Source of the DNA: Thiobacillus thioparus DSM 505
GTDB taxonomy: Bacteria > Pseudomonadota > Gammaproteobacteria > Burkholderiales > Thiobacillaceae
Direction: 5' to 3'
Assembly (NCBI RefSeq): GCF_000373385.1
Contig: NZ_KB891328.1
Coordinates: 124,001 to 188,000, forward strand
DNA: 64,000 bases
Shown here: positions 45,240 through 62,800 of the stretch, piece by piece
How the letters are laid out: every line of letters starts with the position of its first letter
Position numbering within the stretch: the first letter of the stretch is position 1
Notes under the pieces: generated by a model
Seen by the model: only the letters and a program-made list of their open reading frames with translations
Told to the model about the DNA's origin: nothing
Database searches by the model: none
Program-made: the position numbers and the translations under genes

Positions 45240-47579
45240 ATGTCTACAGACTATATTGTGCCGCTGGATGCCCTGTCGATGGCGGATGTGCCTCTGGTGG
45301 GCGGCAAGAATGCCTCGCTCGGCGAGATGATCCGCCATCTGTCCGGTGCGGGGGTCAAGGTGCCGGGCGGGTTTGCCACCACCTCCAAGGCCTTCTGGGA
45401 TTTTCTCGATCATAACGGCCTGCGTGCGCGTATCGACGCGCGGCTGGCGCCGCTCGACGTCGCGGACGTGACGGCCTTGGCGCAGGCAGGGGCGGAGATT
45501 CGCGCGTGGATCGAGGCGGCCAGCCTGCCGCCTGCGCTGGAAACCGGGCTGAGCACGGCGTACGCGGGGCTTGGCGACACGGTATCGGTGGCGGTGCGCT
45601 CGTCGGCCACGGCCGAGGACCTGCCCGACGCCTCGTTTGCCGGCCAGCAGGAAACCTATCTGCACGTGCGCGGTGTGGCCGACGTGCTGACGTATGTGAA
45701 AAAAGTCTTTGCCTCGCTCTACAACGACCGCGCCATTGCGTACAGGGTGCATCACGGCTTTGCCCACGCCGGCGTGGCACTGTCCGCCGGCATCCAGCGC
45801 ATGGTGCGTTCCGATATCGCCTGCTCCGGCGTGCTGTTCACCCTGGATACCGAGTCCGGATTCCGCGACGTGGTGTTCATCACCGCAGCCTACGGCCTGG
45901 GCGAGACGGTGGTGCAGGGATCGGTGAATCCGGACGAGTACTACGTGCACAAGCCGATGCTGGCGCAAAGCTTTCCCGCGGTGGTGCGGCGCGAACTCGG
46001 TGAAAAAGCCACCCGCATGGTGTGGCGCGACGGCGCAACCGTGATCGAGGCCACGCCACCAGCGTTGAGGCGGCAGTTTGCCTTGAACGATGTCGAGGTG
46101 CTGGAACTGGCGCGCCAGGCGGTCCGGATCGAGCAGCATTACGGCCGGCCGATGGATGTGGAATGGGCGAAGGACGGCGAAACCGGTGAACTCTTCATCG
46201 TCCAGGCGCGTCCGGAAACCGTGAAGGCGCGCAGCGCCGGCAGCATCGAACGCTACGTACTGAAAGGCAGCGGCGAGGTGCGCATCAGCGGCCGCGCCAT
46301 CGGCCAGAAGATCGGCGCCGGTGCCGTACGGCTGATCGCCAGTCCGGCGGAGATGAATCGGGTGCAGCCGGGCGACATCCTGGTCACCGACATGACCGAT
46401 CCTGACTGGGAACCGGTGATGAAGCGTGCGGCGGCCATCGTCACCAACCGGGGCGGACGCACCTGCCACGCCGCCATCGTCGCACGCGAACTGGGCATTC
46501 CCGCCGTGGTCGGCGCCGGCAACGCGACCACGGTGCTGAAGGATGGCGAACTGGTGACGGTATCGTGCGCCGAAGGCGACACCGGCAAGGTCTATGCCGG
46601 CAAACTGGCATTCGAGATGGAGACGCTGGCAAGCGAGACGCTGCCGGAGCCGCCGGTCAAGCTGATGATGAACGTCGGCAATCCCGAGCGCGCCTTCGAG
46701 TTTGCGCAAATTCCCAATCACGGCGTCGGCCTCGCACGGCTGGAGTTCATCATCGCGCGCATGATCGGGGTGCATCCGCTGGCGCTGCTCGACTACGCCG
46801 GCCAGACGCCGGCGTTGCGCGACGAGATCGATGCGCGCACCGCGGGCTATGCCGACCCGGTGTCGTTCTATGTCGACAAGCTGGCCGAGGGCATCGCGAC
46901 CTTGGCCGCCGCGTTCTGGCCGCAGCCGGTGATCGTGCGGCTGTCGGACTTCAAGTCCAACGAATACGCCAATCTGGTGGGCGGCGAACGCTATGAGCCG
47001 AAGGAGGAAAACCCCATGTTGGGGTTGCGCGGCGCGGCGCGCTACGTATCGATGATGTTCCGCCCGGCGTTCGAGCTGGAATGCCGGGCGCTGAAGAAGG
47101 TGCGCGAGACGCTGGGCTTTTCCAATGTCGAGGTGATGATTCCTTTCGTACGCACGGTGGAGGAATGCGCGGCAGTGGCCGGGCTGTTGGCCGATAACGG
47201 CCTGAAGCGCGCCGACCATGGCCTGCGGCTGATCATGATGTGCGAGATCCCCTCCAACGTGCTGCTGGCCGAGGACTTTCTGCACTACGTCGACGGCTTT
47301 TCCATCGGCAGCAACGACCTCACCCAGCTTACCCTCGGCATCGACCGCGATTCCGGCCTGGTGGCCGGCGGCTTCGACGAGCGCAACCCGGCGGTGAAAA
47401 AGTTGCTGGCCGAAGCCATCGCCGTGTGCCGGCGGCAGGGCAAATACGTCGGCATCTGCGGCCAGGGGCCAAGCGACCATCCCGATCTGGCCGACTGGCT
47501 GGTCGAACAGGGGATCGGCTCGATTTCGCTCAATCCCGACACGGTGACGGCGACCTGGCGGAGGCTGGCAAGCCATTGA
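45240..47579 (+). CDS. ppsA: Phosphoenolpyruvate synthase
   Basis: The 779-aa enzyme makes PEP from pyruvate and ATP for gluconeogenesis. It has the N-terminal ATP-grasp domain ([29 protein letters not shown] in parts), the swivelling domain with the phosphohistidine in [21 protein letters not shown], and the C-terminal TIM barrel ([30 protein letters not shown]). The start ATG 45240 is preceded by GGAG at 45229-45232; the longer frame from 45150 overlaps ppsR and is not real. Regulation by the divergent ppsR product is expected. Confidence 0.98.
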   Translation: MSTDYIVPLDALSMADVPLVGGKNASLGEMIRHLSGAGVKVPGGFATTSKAFWDFLDHNGLRARIDARLAPLDVADVTALAQAGAEIRAWIEAASLPPALETGLSTAYAGLGDTVSVAVRSSATAEDLPDASFAGQQETYLHVRGVADVLTYVKKVFASLYNDRAIAYRVHHGFAHAGVALSAGIQRMVRSDIACSGVLFTLDTESGFRDVVFITAAYGLGETVVQGSVNPDEYYVHKPMLAQSFPAVVRRELGEKATRMVWRDGATVIEATPPALRRQFALNDVEVLELARQAVRIEQHYGRPMDVEWAKDGETGELFIVQARPETVKARSAGSIERYVLKGSGEVRISGRAIGQKIGAGAVRLIASPAEMNRVQPGDILVTDMTDPDWEPVMKRAAAIVTNRGGRTCHAAIVARELGIPAVVGAGNATTVLKDGELVTVSCAEGDTGKVYAGKLAFEMETLASETLPEPPVKLMMNVGNPERAFEFAQIPNHGVGLARLEFIIARMIGVHPLALLDYAGQTPALRDEIDARTAGYADPVSFYVDKLAEGIATLAAAFWPQPVIVRLSDFKSNEYANLVGGERYEPKEENPMLGLRGAARYVSMMFRPAFELECRALKKVRETLGFSNVEVMIPFVRTVEECAAVAGLLADNGLKRADHGLRLIMMCEIPSNVLLAEDFLHYVDGFSIGSNDLTQLTLGIDRDSGLVAGGFDERNPAVKKLLAEAIAVCRRQGKYVGICGQGPSDHPDLADWLVEQGIGSISLNPDTVTATWRRLASH

Positions 47580-47592
47580 ATCGGCCGTGTCA

Positions 47593-50128
<2,536 letters not shown>

Positions 50129-50153
50129 TCTGCGAAGGACACGATGGTCGTGA

Positions 50154-55080
<4,927 letters not shown>

Positions 55081-55105
55081 ACCAAAGGACTTTCAAGGAA
55101 GAGAC

Positions 55106-55975
55106 ATGCAACAAGTCAAAAAAGCCGTATTTCCAGTTGCCGGCCTCGGCACTCGTTTTCTGCCGGCCACCAAGGCAAGCCCCAAGGAAATGCTCCCCAT
55201 CGTCGACAAGCCGCTGATCCAGTATGCGGTCGAGGAAGCGATGGATGCTGGCATCACCGACATCATCTTCATCAGCAGCCGCACCAAGCGCACCGTCGAA
55301 GACCACTTCGACAAGGCCTACGAACTGGAAACCGAACTGGCTGCGCGCGGCAAGAATCGCGATCTGGAACTGGTGCAGTCGATCCGCCCGGCCGGCGTCA
55401 ATTTCATCTATATCCGCCAGGCCGAAGCGCTGGGGCTCGGCCATGCCGTACTGTGCGCACAGCCGGTGATCGGCAACGAACCTTTCGCCGTCATTCTCGC
55501 CGACGACCTGATCGACGGCAGGCCGGCAGTCATGAAGCAGATGGTCGATCAGTACGGTTATTACCAGTGCTCGGTGCTCGGCGTGCAGCAGGTGGCGCCG
55601 GAGGAAACCGCGTCCTATGGCATCGTCGATGCCACCCCGATGGCCGAACGCGTGTCGCGGGTGAACGGCATCGTCGAGAAACCCAAGCCCGCGGACGCAC
55701 CGTCCACCCTCGGCGTGGTCGGCCGCTACATCCTGACGCCACGCATCTTCCACCACATCCAGCATCTCACGCCGGGTGCCGGCGGCGAGCTGCAGCTCAC
55801 CGACGCCATCGCCGCCTTGCTGAAGGAACAGCAAGTGCTGGCCTATGCCTTCGACGGTGTCCGCTACGACTGCGGCAGCAAGCTGGGTTATCTGCAGGCC
55901 ACGGTGGAATACGCATTGAAGCACAGCGAAGTCAGCGAGGACTTCGGCGCCTACCTCAAGTCGCGCATTTGCTGA
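55106..55975 (+). CDS. galU: UTP-glucose-1-phosphate uridylyltransferase
   Basis: The 289-aa enzyme makes UDP-glucose for surface polysaccharides. The nucleotidyl-transferase start [30 protein letters not shown], the GHAVLCAQP and DDLIDG segments, and the end [18 protein letters not shown] are typical of bacterial GalU. AAGGAAGAG precedes the ATG, and the gene follows ligA after 25 nt. Confidence 0.97.
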   Translation: MQQVKKAVFPVAGLGTRFLPATKASPKEMLPIVDKPLIQYAVEEAMDAGITDIIFISSRTKRTVEDHFDKAYELETELAARGKNRDLELVQSIRPAGVNFIYIRQAEALGLGHAVLCAQPVIGNEPFAVILADDLIDGRPAVMKQMVDQYGYYQCSVLGVQQVAPEETASYGIVDATPMAERVSRVNGIVEKPKPADAPSTLGVVGRYILTPRIFHHIQHLTPGAGGELQLTDAIAALLKEQQVLAYAFDGVRYDCGSKLGYLQATVEYALKHSEVSEDFGAYLKSRIC

Positions 55976-56002
55976 TATCCGGCTTCAGCCGCCCGGATCG
56001 CA

Positions 56003-56470
56003 CTACAGTCCCAAATCGCTCAAGCCGGGATGGTCGTCCGGGCGGCGGCCGAGCGGCCAGAAGAACTGACGGTCGGATTCCTTGATGGGCAGGTCGTTGA
56101 TGCTGGCGAAGCGGCGCATCATGTAGCCGTCCTCGTTGAATTCCCAGTTCTCGTTGCCATATGAGCGGTACCACTGCCCGGAATCGTCACGCCATTCGTA
56201 GGCGAAACGTACGGCAATGCGGTTGCCGGTGCAGGCCCACAATTCCTTGATCAGCCGGTAATCCAGTTCGCGGGCCCATTTGCGTTCGAGAAACCGGCGG
56301 ACTTCCTCGCGTCCGACCGGGAATTCGGCACGATTCCGCCAGCGGGTGTCTTCGGTGTAGACCAGTGCAACGCGTCCGGGGTCGCGTGAATTCCAGGCAT
56401 CCTCGGCCATGCGTACTTTCTTGGCGGCGGTTTCCTCGGTAAAGGGAGGCAGTGGCGGTTTGCTTTCCAT
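56003..56470 (-). CDS. DUF1348 (SnoaL/NTF2-like) protein
   Basis: The 155-aa protein belongs to the DUF1348 branch of the NTF2-like fold. Conserved pieces are [55 protein letters not shown] in parts, and [31 protein letters not shown] in parts. The function is unknown; NTF2-like pockets bind small hydrophobic ligands. AAGGAG precedes the start. It diverges from a TetR regulator across two palindromic operators and is the likely regulated target. Confidence 0.9.
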   Translation of the reverse strand: MESKPPLPPFTEETAAKKVRMAEDAWNSRDPGRVALVYTEDTRWRNRAEFPVGREEVRRFLERKWARELDYRLIKELWACTGNRIAVRFAYEWRDDSGQWYRSYGNENWEFNEDGYMMRRFASINDLPIKESDRQFFWPLGRRPDDHPGLSDLGL

Positions 56471-56489
56471 GTCGGCTCCTTGACGTGAT

Positions 56490-56507
56490 GTAGACAGATC
56501 TGTCTAC
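56490..56507. promoter_or_regulatory. TetR-type operator 1
   Basis: GTAGACAGATCTGTCTAC is a perfect 18-bp palindrome, 20 bp upstream of the DUF1348 start. It recurs as operator 2 with one mismatch, centre to centre 39 bp. Confidence 0.8.
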
Positions 56508-56528
56508 GTTGGGCGCAGTCTAGGTCAT

Positions 56529-56546
56529 GTAGACGGATCTGTCTAC
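56529..56546. promoter_or_regulatory. TetR-type operator 2, overlapping the tetR -10 box
   Basis: GTAGACGGATCTGTCTAC matches operator 1 at 17 of 18 positions. Its last three bases are the first three of TACAAT (56544-56549), a -10-like hexamer 6 nt before the regulator's ATG. Binding here should block the regulator's own transcription. Confidence 0.8.
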
Positions 56547-56555
56547 AATAGGCGC

Positions 56556-57122
56556 ATGAACACCCAGGCTGATCGGAGCGACGCGCTGCCCAGCGCACGC
56601 GAGCGCATCCTGTATACCGCACATGAGCTTTTCTACCAGGATGGCGTGCGCGCCACCGGCATCGATCGCGTCATTGCCGAATCCGGCGTGACCAAGGTCA
56701 CGTTCTATCGGCACTTTCCAAGCAAGAACGATCTGATTCGCGCCTATTTGGCGTATCGGCATACGCGCTGGATGGCCTGGTTCACCGATGCATTGGCACG
56801 TCACGGCGGCGAGGCCGGCGCGATCGTGCCGACCGTCGAGGAATGGTTTCGCGACGTGCGTTACCGCGGCTGCGCCTTCATCAACAGCGTCGGGGAACTG
56901 GGCGGCACGCTGCCGGACGTCATCGAGATTGCGCGTAGCCACAAGCAGGACATGACCGCAGCGATTGCCGCCGTGCTGCCCAAGTCTAGGCAGCGCGCAC
57001 AGATCGCGCAGGCCGTGGCGCTGGCGATCGACGGCGCGATCGTGCGGGCGCAATTCGATCCTTCGCCTAACGCGGCGCTGGCCGCGCTGCGCAGGATCAT
57101 CAACGCGCTGTTGAAGGCATAG
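56556..57122 (+). CDS. TetR/AcrR-family repressor
   Basis: The 188-aa regulator has the N-terminal DNA-binding domain (RERILYTAHELFYQDGVRATGIDRVIAESGVTKVTFYRHFPSKNDLI in parts; recognition helix around TKVTFYRHF) and a helical ligand domain with RYRGCAFINSVGEL, as in the YxaF/LmrA-like group. No Shine-Dalgarno precedes the ATG. Two operators lie in the divergent promoter region shared with the DUF1348 gene, so autoregulation and control of that gene are likely. The 3' end overlaps the convergent nnrDE by 23 nt. Confidence 0.93.
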   Translation: MNTQADRSDALPSARERILYTAHELFYQDGVRATGIDRVIAESGVTKVTFYRHFPSKNDLIRAYLAYRHTRWMAWFTDALARHGGEAGAIVPTVEEWFRDVRYRGCAFINSVGELGGTLPDVIEIARSHKQDMTAAIAAVLPKSRQRAQIAQAVALAIDGAIVRAQFDPSPNAALAALRRIINALLKA

Positions 57123-58569
57123 CGGTGCCCATATCGCAGCCGTGCAGCCATACGGCGGCTTCGAGCGCGTCGCCTGCCGCCATGCCCTGGCCCAGCAGCG
57201 CAGCCACCATGCCGGTGAGACGATCGCCTGAACCGGCCTGGGCGAGCCAGGGACCGCCCGTGGTGTTGATGGCGTAGCGGCCGTCGGGGTGGGCGATCAC
57301 GGTGCCTGCGCCTTTCAGGGCAACCTCAGCGTGGTAGGTTCGGCTCAGCGTGCAGGCTGCCTCGACGCGGTTCGCCTGGATCTCCATCCCACTCACGCCC
57401 AACAGGCGGGCGGCTTCCCCGGGATGCGGGGTGAGCAGGGTGGGATGAGGGCGACGGGCCGCTTGTTTGGCCAGTTCGGGATCGCCGGCCAGCAGATTCA
57501 GGGCGTCGGCATCCAGCACCAGCGGGCAGGGGGCCGGAAGTGCGGCTTCCAGCAGAGTATGCGCGCGCACACCCTGGCCCAGTCCGGGACCGATCGCCAG
57601 GACACTCAACTGCGCGGCCGCCGTCAGGTGCTCCGGCGTGGCAAACATCAGCCGCGGTTCGCCGTAGTCGACCGCAATGCGGTCATCCAGCACACCCACA
57701 GTCACGCTGCCGGCACCCTGGTGCAGCGCGGCGCGGCCGGTGATCAGGCATGCGCCCACCATGCCACTATTGCCGCCAATGATGCCGACATGGCCGAACT
57801 GGCCTTTGTGGCTGTTTCTAGCACGGGACGGCAGATGGTGACGCGCCTCCAGGTGTATCAGGGCGCCCCCGGGCGTTGCCGGCATCATGGTCGGATCGAC
57901 GCCCAGCATGTCGAGGTGCAGCGTGCCCGCATAGTCCGGCCCCTCGGCGGTGAGAAGGCCGGGCTTGAGTCCGAGAAAAGTCAGGGTATGGTCTGCCCGC
58001 AAGGCGCAACCGCGGATCCGGCCACTGTCGCTATCGAGTCCGCTCGGCACATCCAGTGCCAGCCTGGGACAGGGCAGCGCATTGGCTTGCGCAATCCAGC
58101 GTGCGTCCTCGCCGGTTAGGTCGCGCGTCAGCCCGATACCGAACAGGCCGTCGATCACGAGGCTGTAACGTTGCGACGACGGGAAGTGGGGCAGTACGGC
58201 TCCACCTTGCTGGAGCCAGGCATCCCAGGCACGTGCGGCATCCCGAGGCAGTCGGGCCGGATCGGCACGGCTCGCGACGACGACGCGAATTCCTTGTGCC
58301 GCGAGGCGACGTGCCGCGACCAGGGCATCTCCTCCATTGTTGCCGGGCCCTGCTAGGATCAGGACAGGCTCGCCCGAATCGTCGGCCAGTGTGCCGGTCC
58401 ATTCGACAGCCGCCGCTCCCGCTTTCTCCATCAGCGTGTCGTGAGGGTGCTCGGCTGCCCATATGTGCTCGCCGGCATGAATGTCGGCCGCCGTGTAGAG
58501 GGGGAAGGAGGCAGGCGAGAGCGGCGTGATCGGCATGGGGCGAGGCTCAATAAAGGGCACTGCGGACAT
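57100..58569 (-). CDS. nnrD: Bifunctional NAD(P)H-hydrate epimerase/dehydratase
   Basis: The 489-aa fusion repairs hydrated NADH and NADPH. The N-terminal YjeF_N epimerase half (about 10-215) has LILAGPGNNGGDALVAARRLA and LDVPSGLDSDSGRIRG. The C-terminal ribokinase-like dehydratase half has HKGQFGHVGIIGGNSGMVGA, LTPHPGEAARLLG and the end GSGDRLTGMVAALLGQGM. The usual GSGDVLTG motif has R for V, a mild change. ATG 58536 (MPITPLSPASF) is an alternative start. Confidence 0.95.
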   Translation of the reverse strand: MSAVPFIEPRPMPITPLSPASFPLYTAADIHAGEHIWAAEHPHDTLMEKAGAAAVEWTGTLADDSGEPVLILAGPGNNGGDALVAARRLAAQGIRVVVASRADPARLPRDAARAWDAWLQQGGAVLPHFPSSQRYSLVIDGLFGIGLTRDLTGEDARWIAQANALPCPRLALDVPSGLDSDSGRIRGCALRADHTLTFLGLKPGLLTAEGPDYAGTLHLDMLGVDPTMMPATPGGALIHLEARHHLPSRARNSHKGQFGHVGIIGGNSGMVGACLITGRAALHQGAGSVTVGVLDDRIAVDYGEPRLMFATPEHLTAAAQLSVLAIGPGLGQGVRAHTLLEAALPAPCPLVLDADALNLLAGDPELAKQAARRPHPTLLTPHPGEAARLLGVSGMEIQANRVEAACTLSRTYHAEVALKGAGTVIAHPDGRYAINTTGGPWLAQAGSGDRLTGMVAALLGQGMAAGDALEAAVWLHGCDMGTAMPSTAR

Positions 58570-58734
58570 GATAATCCGGGTGGGACGTATGGCGGCCTCC
58601 TGGAAGACGGATCCGATGTCAGCCTAGCCCGTACTGGCAGATAGTCATAATTGACCTCTCTCCGCGTATTCATTTTGCCGGACGTTGGCCGCTAATGTGC
58701 AGCCGGCCATCGGGCCTGAATAGGGGAGACAAAC

Positions 58735-59532
58735 ATGCATAGACGTGGTTTTCTGGCGGGCCTGACATTGCTTCCTGCATGGCCGCTCATGGCCTATGCC
58801 GGTGACGGTACGCTGAGTATCGGGATCTACCCCGGGACCGGCAAGGCCGATGTGTTCATGGACGACTTTCGCACGGCGGCGATGCCATTTGCCCGGGCGC
58901 TTGGCGCTTCGCTAGGGTTGAAGCCCAATCTAACGTTGTTCCGCACGATCAAGTCGACGCTTCGCTCGCTGGATCGAGGCCGGCTGGATGTGTATTTCGT
59001 GCCGCCGTCCGTTGCCGTGTCCGTCCTCGACCAGGATTATTCGCCCGTGGCTCGAGTGAAGGACCAGGCCACCGGTCTGCTGGTGCGCCGGAAAGGCGCA
59101 CCGATCGAGACGATGGCGCTGACAGAAAAGGAATCCTGGCTCGACGTGATGGGCCGCTACACCATCAAGCGCAACAATGCGGGCACCCCCAAGATCCTGA
59201 ATTTCAAAACGCAGGAAGATGTCTCCATTGCCCTGGAACGGAATTACGCCCAGGCCGGCAGCCTGCGGAGCAAGGCCGCGAATGCGCTGCTGGAAAAAGG
59301 GGATTTCGAGGTCTGGTACGCCTTGCCGAACACACCGGATTTCACGCTGCTGGCAAGCAATCGGCTGACCGCGGTCGAGCAGGACAAGCTGGGTACCGCG
59401 GCCGCTGAGCTGAAGCAGGAGGCCGTCCAGTCCTTGCAAAAAACGATCCACAGCAAAGTGACAGGGTTTGTGATCGACAAAGAGGCGGATTACAAAACCA
59501 TCAAAACGGCAATCAAGGAGGCGGGATACTGA
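58735..59532 (+). CDS. PhnD/SsuA-like periplasmic substrate-binding protein
   Basis: The 265-aa protein has an export signal with an RRGFLAG motif that could be Tat-type, ending MAYAG. The mature part, LSIGIYPGTGKADVFMDDFRT onward, has the PhnD-like type 2 periplasmic binding fold. Diagnostic segments are LRSLDRGRLDVYFVPPSVAVSVL and TGLLVRRKGAP. No permease or ATPase gene adjoins it, so it may be an orphan binding protein or a sensor-type ligand binder. Its ligand is unknown. GGGGAGA precedes the ATG. Confidence 0.82.
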   Translation: MHRRGFLAGLTLLPAWPLMAYAGDGTLSIGIYPGTGKADVFMDDFRTAAMPFARALGASLGLKPNLTLFRTIKSTLRSLDRGRLDVYFVPPSVAVSVLDQDYSPVARVKDQATGLLVRRKGAPIETMALTEKESWLDVMGRYTIKRNNAGTPKILNFKTQEDVSIALERNYAQAGSLRSKAANALLEKGDFEVWYALPNTPDFTLLASNRLTAVEQDKLGTAAAELKQEAVQSLQKTIHSKVTGFVIDKEADYKTIKTAIKEAGY

Positions 59533-59608
59533 TCGGGGACGGATGGCTTGCAAGCTGGCCCCAGGGGCCTATATTCCGGGTATCTGCAGTTCGCGTAACG
59601 GAGTGCGT

Positions 59609-59851
59609 ATGACGGTCCATAACCGCACACCATCAGGTGCGCCGGTCGCACAGTGTTCCGATGAAGATGCCTGCACAGTCATCAATTGTGATGTCTGTTT
59701 GAAGGAAATCCCGGCAGATGCGGCCAAAGTGGCGGACGCGCAGGATTATGTCCATCATTTCTGCGGCCTCGAGTGTCTCGAAATCTGGCGGAAGCAGGCG
59801 GCCATTCGCCAACCGACCCGTCCGGCGAAGCGTTCCGATCGGCTAAAATAG
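59609..59851 (+). CDS. DUF3330-like Cys/His-rich small protein
   Basis: The 80-aa product from ATG 59609 has a treble-clef-like pattern: [35 protein letters not shown]. Four Cys, with His near the second pair, probably bind zinc. This matches DUF3330 proteins, some of which travel with mercury-resistance transposons. GGAG lies 7 nt before the start; a longer frame from 59543 lacks support. It ends where the purL hairpin begins. Confidence 0.78.
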   Translation: MTVHNRTPSGAPVAQCSDEDACTVINCDVCLKEIPADAAKVADAQDYVHHFCGLECLEIWRKQAAIRQPTRPAKRSDRLK

Positions 59852-59877
59852 CGTCTTTGCCCTGTTTGCAAAGACGC
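59851..59877 (+). promoter_or_regulatory. Perfect 10-bp hairpin directly upstream of purL
   Basis: GCGTCTTTGC (59851-59860) pairs fully with GCAAAGACGC (59868-59877) around CCTGTTT, ending 2 nt before the purL ATG. TAAAAT (59844-59849) just upstream is a good -10 box, so the hairpin would form nearly the whole 5' leader. No Shine-Dalgarno is visible and no T tract follows. As DNA it is a 27-bp palindromic operator candidate. Confidence 0.65.
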
Positions 59878-59879
59878 AC

Positions 59880-62800
59880 ATGTCTTCCATCGTTTCGCTC
59901 CCCGGCAGTGACGCGCTGTCTTCCTTTCGGCTCGACAAAATTCGCCAGGAGGCAGCCCGTCTCGGGGTGGCGCTGGGCGAGCTGAGCGCACGCTACTGGC
60001 ATTTCCTTGAGCTGGACGCCGAGCTGGATGTGGCAGCTGAACAGCAGCTGGCCAAGACGCTGGATTACGGTACCCCGACCGACAGTCCTTCGGCCGACGA
60101 CGTGCAGGTTCTGGTCACGCCGCGCCCGGGCACGATTTCCCCGTGGTCGTCCAAGGCCACCGATATTCTCAGGAACAGCGGCCTCGTCCAGTTGCATCGC
60201 ATCGAGCGCGGCGTCGCCTATCGTCTGCGCGATCCTCAGGGTGCCGCGCTGACGGCCCAGGCGTTGACAGCGCTGCTGCCACTGCTGCACGACCGCATGA
60301 CGGAAGCCGTGATGGGCTCGCTGGAAGGCGCACACGTGCTGTTTCAACACGTGCCGCCGCGCGAACTGGCCACAGTCGACGTGATGGCGGGCGGCCGCGC
60401 CGCGCTGGAAGCGGCCAACCGCGAACTCGGCCTCGCGCTGTCGGACGACGAGGTCGAGTATCTGGTCGACAACTTCACCCGCATCGGACGCAATCCCACC
60501 GACGTCGAACTGATGATGTTCGCGCAGGCCAACTCGGAGCACTGCCGCCACAAGATCTTCAACGCCGCCTGGGTGATCGACGGCGAAGCGCAGGCGAAAT
60601 CGCTGTTCGGCATGATCCGCGACACCCACGCCGCCCATCCCGAGGGTACGGTGGTGGCCTATTCGGACAATTCCTCCGTCATCGAGGGGGCGACCATCGA
60701 CCGCTTCTATCCGCGCGCCGACGGCAGCTACGCCTACAGCAGCGAGCTCACCCACGTGCTGATGAAGGTCGAGACGCACAACCACCCGACCGCGATCTCA
60801 CCCTTCCCCGGCGCGGCCACCGGCAGCGGCGGCGAAATTCGCGACGAGGGCGCGACCGGCATCGGTTCCAAGCCCAAGGCCGGCCTGTGCGGGTTCTCGG
60901 TGTCGAATCTGAATATTCCCGGCTACGAGCAGCCGTGGGAAGTCGACGTGTACGGCAAACCCGAGCGCATCGTCACCCCGCTCGCGATTATGCTCGAAGG
61001 CCCGATCGGTGCGGCAGCGTTCAACAACGAATTCGGCCGCCCCAACCTGGCCGGCTATTTCCGCACGTTCGAAGAAACAGTCGCCGGGCAGCGTCGCGGC
61101 TATCACAAACCTATCATGCTGGCGGGTGGCGTTGGCAGCATCCGTGCTGACCACGTCGACAAGAAAATGTTGCCGACCGGCACGCTGCTGATCCAGCTGG
61201 GTGGCCCCGGCATGCTGATCGGTCTCGGCGGCGGTGCAGCCTCGTCGATGGACACCGGCGCCAACGCCGCCGATCTCGACTTCGACTCGGTGCAGCGTGG
61301 CAACCCGGAAATGGAGCGGCGCGCGCAGGAAGTCATCGACCGCTGCTGGCAGCTCGGCGATAAGAATCCGATTCTTTCCATCCACGATGTCGGCGCCGGC
61401 GGCCTGTCGAACGCGCTGCCCGAGCTGGTGCACGGTGGCGGCCGCGGTGGGCGCTTCGAATTGCGTGCCGCGCCGTCGGAGGAGTCCGGCATGTCGCCGC
61501 GCGAGATCTGGTGCAACGAGGCGCAGGAACGCTACGTGCTGGCGATCCCGCCGGATCGTCTCGACGAATTCCACGCGATCTGCGAGCGTGAGCGCTGCCC
61601 GTTCGCGGTGTTGGGCGAAGCGACAGAGGAGAATCACCTGCTGGTGAGCGACAGCCATTTCGACAACGCACCGGTGGACGTGAGCCTGGACGTCATCCTC
61701 GGCAAGCCGCCCAAGATGACGCGCGATGTTGCGCACCAGCCCGCCTTGCCCGCGCCGCTGGCGCTCGACGGCATCGACCTCAAGGACGCGGTCTACCGCG
61801 TGCTGGCGTTGCCGGGGGTGGCGTCGAAGATGTTCCTGATTTCCATCGGCGACCGCAGCGTCGGCGGCCTCACCGCGCGCGACCAGTGCGTGGGGCCTTG
61901 GCAGGTGCCGGTGGCCGATTGCGCGATCACGCTGGCCGGCTACCAGACCACGCAGGGCGAGGCGTTCTCTATCGGCGAGAAGGCCCCGCTGGCGCTGATC
62001 GACGCGCCGGCGTCGGGGCGCATGGCGGTCGTCGAGGCGATCACCAACCTCGCTGCCGCGCGGGTCGAGGGCTTGGGCAGCGTGAAGCTGTCGGCCAACT
62101 GGATGGCGCCGGCTGGCCACCCTGGCGAGGATGCAGCGTTGTTCGACACGGTTGCCGCGGTCTCGAATTATTGCCAGGCACTGGCTGTGAGCATCCCGGT
62201 CGGCAAGGATTCGATGAGCATGAAGACGGTGTGGCAGGCCGACGGCGAGAAGAAGTCGGTGACCTCGCCGATCTCGCTGGTGATTTCGGCGTTTGCCACC
62301 ACGCCCGATGCGACGCAGCACCTGACGCCGCAGCTGCGCACCGACGCCGGCGATACCGATCTCGTGCTGATCGACCTGGGACTCGGCAAGAACCGTCTCG
62401 GCGGCTCGAGCTTCGCCCAGGCCTACAAGCAGGTGGGCGACCACTGCCCGGACGCGCCGGCAGCCGCGGCGCTCAGCGCCTTCTTCGAAACGGTGCAGGC
62501 ACTGAACGCCGCGGGCAAGCTGCTCGCCTATCACGACCGCTCGGACGGCGGCCTGTTCGTCGCCCTGTGCGAGATGGCGTTTGCCGGCCACTGCGGCGTG
62601 GAGATGGACGTCGACGAGTTGTGTTCGGAGAAGATCCGTCATGACGTCGAAGACGAGGGCCTGCCGGAACCGGACATGCAGGATCCGCGCGGTTATTCCG
62701 AACGAATGTTCAGCGTGCTGTTCAGCGAGGAAGCCGGCGCCGTGCTGCAGGTTCGCCGCAGCGACACCCAGGCGGTGATGCAGGCTTTCTTCGACGCCGG

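Noticed and set aside
45234-47576. 780-aa open frame antisense to ppsA
   Set aside because: It mirrors ppsA almost exactly, is rich in His/Arg/Gln as expected from a GC-rich shadow, has no motif or ribosome-binding site, and ppsA itself is unambiguous.
59851-59877. E. coli-type PurR box before purL
   Set aside because: The palindrome lacks the ACGCAAAC/GTTTGCGT core spacing of PurR operators; it is better described as an unassigned hairpin or operator.
60798-62642. 614-aa open frame antisense to purL
   Set aside because: A shadow of purL; composition dominated by Arg/His/Val, no recognisable domain.
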